Source: Desulfovibrionaceae bacterium (GTDB lineage Bacteria > Desulfobacterota > Desulfovibrionia > Desulfovibrionales > Desulfovibrionaceae). Taken from it: 7,756 nucleotides of DNA. A model generated the notes under the pieces. The model had not been told where the DNA came from. It did no database searches and saw nothing but the letters and a program-made list of their open reading frames with translations. The number at the start of each line of letters is the position of its first letter. The first letter of the stretch is position 1. The position numbers and the translations under genes were made by a program. The stretch lies in the NCBI GenBank assembly GCA_900770205.1, contig CAAGJV010000154.1:1-7756 (forward strand). The letters run 5' to 3'. This document shows positions 6,890 to 7,756 of the stretch, one piece after another.

Positions 6890-7543
6890 CTATCTTCTTA
6901 TGCGCTCCATCTCCTGCTGAATAAGCTGAAGGCCTATCAATATATTCCTTTTCAATCGTTCTTCAAGAAGAACTCCGTCTTTTTCCTGAAAAGCCTGAAA
7001 GATTTCCCTATGCTGCTGAATGAGTATTTCTTGGTCTTGAGGAGCATAGTAGCGGCTATTCAGGAATATTTCCACATGATCGACAAGATTATCGGCCATA
7101 TTCAAAAGGTGAGGCATACAGGCTATGGCATACATGGCATGATGGAACTCCCGATCAGGCTGGAAGAAAAAACTGTTTTCTGCGGAAGATTCTTCCATTT
7201 TTTTCAAAATGCTTTCAAGAAGAGCATATTCTTTCTTTCCGGCAATTTTCATGCTTTCCACAGCAAGAATACACTCCAAGTGGACTCTCATTTCATAAAT
7301 ATACTGAATTTCCTGAAAAGTAGGAACTTCTGCAACAACAGCACCTTTATACGGCAAATTCTGAATAAGCCCGGAACGGTCAAGCCTCATAATTGCTTCT
7401 CGAATAGGGCCTCGCCCCACTCCCAGTCGTTCCTCAAGATCCGTCAGAACCAGCCTGACACCGGGGAGAAGTTCCCCCCTAAGTATGAGTTCTCTAATAA
7501 GCTCATAAGCCTGTATAGATTTTACGTTGGACGATTTGCTCAT
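6890..7543 (-). CDS. GntR-family regulator, FadR/FCD subfamily
   Basis: A 217-residue cytoplasmic DNA-binding regulator. Residues 8-70 are the GntR winged helix-turn-helix, with the hallmark LILRGELLPGVRL and the recognition region GVGRGPIREAIMRLDRSGLI (41-60). Residues about 75-210 form the all-helical FCD effector domain. Metal-ligand positions are seen at Asp130 and His134 (DREFHHAM) and His178 (QQHREIF). The position where a fourth ligand His is usual appears to be Asn200 (LKRNILIG). FCD regulators commonly respond to small organic acids or sugar acids; the effector here is unknown. I chose the ATG at 7541-7543 because GGGAAAG lies just upstream, though only about two bases away. A longer reading from 7642 would add 33 residues with no family likeness. 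The gene is AT-rich, converges on pyrG, and has no obvious metabolic partner in view. Its target may be the unseen gene to the right. Confidence 0.93.
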   Translation of the reverse strand: MSKSSNVKSIQAYELIRELILRGELLPGVRLVLTDLEERLGVGRGPIREAIMRLDRSGLIQNLPYKGAVVAEVPTFQEIQYIYEMRVHLECILAVESMKIAGKKEYALLESILKKMEESSAENSFFFQPDREFHHAMYAIACMPHLLNMADNLVDHVEIFLNSRYYAPQDQEILIQQHREIFQAFQEKDGVLLEERLKRNILIGLQLIQQEMERIRR

Positions 7544-7661
7544 AGCTTTCCCGCTGAAATATCTCATAACATACATTCTGCTTCCAAAGCAAAAAACTTG
7601 CCAGGGAACTCTTTCATCCTGTCCTCTCTTCGCAGAGAGCACTTTTGCTCACAAGGGGTTA

Positions 7662-7690
7662 TAAATAGATATTAAACAAATTTGTGTCAA
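7662..7690 (-). promoter_or_regulatory. Candidate promoter of the GntR gene
   Basis: On the minus strand a perfect TTGACA (-35) occupies 7690-7685. A TATTTA hexamer follows after 17 bases at 7667-7662, a poor -10 match at the ideal spacing. A better hexamer, TATAAC at 7663-7658, sits too far off at 21 bases. The small palindrome ACAAATTTGT (7676-7685) abuts the -35 and could be an operator. The site is about 120 bases before the start codon. The -35 is seen directly; the promoter role is inferred. Confidence 0.4.
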
Positions 7691-7715
7691 ATTTTAAAAT
7701 TATTTTTCTAAAATG

Positions 7716-7737
7716 TATTATAAAATATTTTATAATA
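7716..7737. promoter_or_regulatory. 22-bp perfect palindrome in the region upstream of the GntR gene
   Basis: TATTATAAAAT (7716-7726) is followed directly by its reverse complement ATTTTATAATA (7727-7737). It includes a TATAAT hexamer on each strand. A plus-strand TTGACA follows at 7741-7746. The layout suits an operator or overlapping divergent promoters serving the GntR gene on the left and an unseen gene on the right. The region 7544-7756 has no gene I can support. It is extremely AT-rich, so part of the symmetry could be chance. Confidence 0.4.
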
Positions 7738-7740
7738 TAG

Positions 7741-7746
7741 TTGACA
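7741..7746 (+). promoter_or_regulatory. Perfect -35 hexamer pointing out of the window
   Basis: TTGACA on the plus strand, 10 bases before the window end. A matching -10 would lie beyond the edge. Together with the adjacent palindrome it suggests a rightward promoter, possibly for the gene controlled by the GntR-family regulator. Confidence 0.3.
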
Positions 7747-7756
7747 AATTCATTAA

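Noticed and set aside
7544..7642. A 33-residue N-terminal extension of the GntR regulator
   Set aside because: The extra residues have no family likeness, and the ATG at 7541-7543 has a purine-rich site just upstream and gives the usual N-terminus.

Overview
The window reads as ordinary chromosomal DNA of an anaerobic bacterium that makes heme by the siroheme-dependent (Ahb) route. The best guess is a sulfate reducer or relative in the Desulfovibrionaceae. This rests on hemB lying directly next to a radical-SAM heme synthase (AhbD type) and a small Lrp/AsnC-like siroheme decarboxylase subunit, an arrangement I associate with Desulfovibrio-type genomes. It is inference from gene content; no rRNA or other strong phylogenetic marker is present.

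Layout, left to right. 1-165: AT-rich leader with two small palindromes. 166-1089 (+): a LysR-type regulator. 1143-2069 (+): an auxin efflux carrier (AEC) family permease, probably read with the regulator. 2070-2214: T-rich spacer with a weak terminator candidate. 2215-4920 (+): the heme block, made of hemB (porphobilinogen synthase), ahbD (heme b synthase, stop and start overlapping with hemB) and an ahbA/ahbB-type gene, the last preceded by a strong hairpin. 4921-5113: spacer with a 14-bp perfect palindrome. 5114-6763 (+): pyrG (CTP synthase), closed by a clear intrinsic terminator at 6793-6833. 6890-7543 (-): a GntR-family regulator with an FCD ligand domain, convergent with pyrG. 7544-7756: very AT-rich upstream region with several palindromes and outward promoter-like hexamers facing an unseen gene to the right.

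How the genes work together. HemB makes porphobilinogen, the common precursor of uroporphyrinogen III and siroheme. The AhbA/B-type protein takes part in decarboxylating siroheme to 12,18-didecarboxysiroheme. AhbC, not in this window, then produces Fe-coproporphyrin III, and AhbD converts this to heme b. The first, a middle and the last step are therefore clustered, while AhbC and the second decarboxylase subunit must be encoded elsewhere. PyrG is a housekeeping enzyme with no evident link to heme.

The two regulators and the AEC permease look like flanking accessory functions, and both regulator genes are visibly more AT-rich than the hemB-pyrG core. I see no mobile element, CRISPR array, tRNA or rRNA, and no convincing new multi-gene system. 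The main points of interest are the split Ahb cluster, the His/Cys-rich N-terminus of AhbD, the hairpin before ahbB, the palindromes in the regulatory gaps, and an FCD domain that seems to lack one usual metal ligand.
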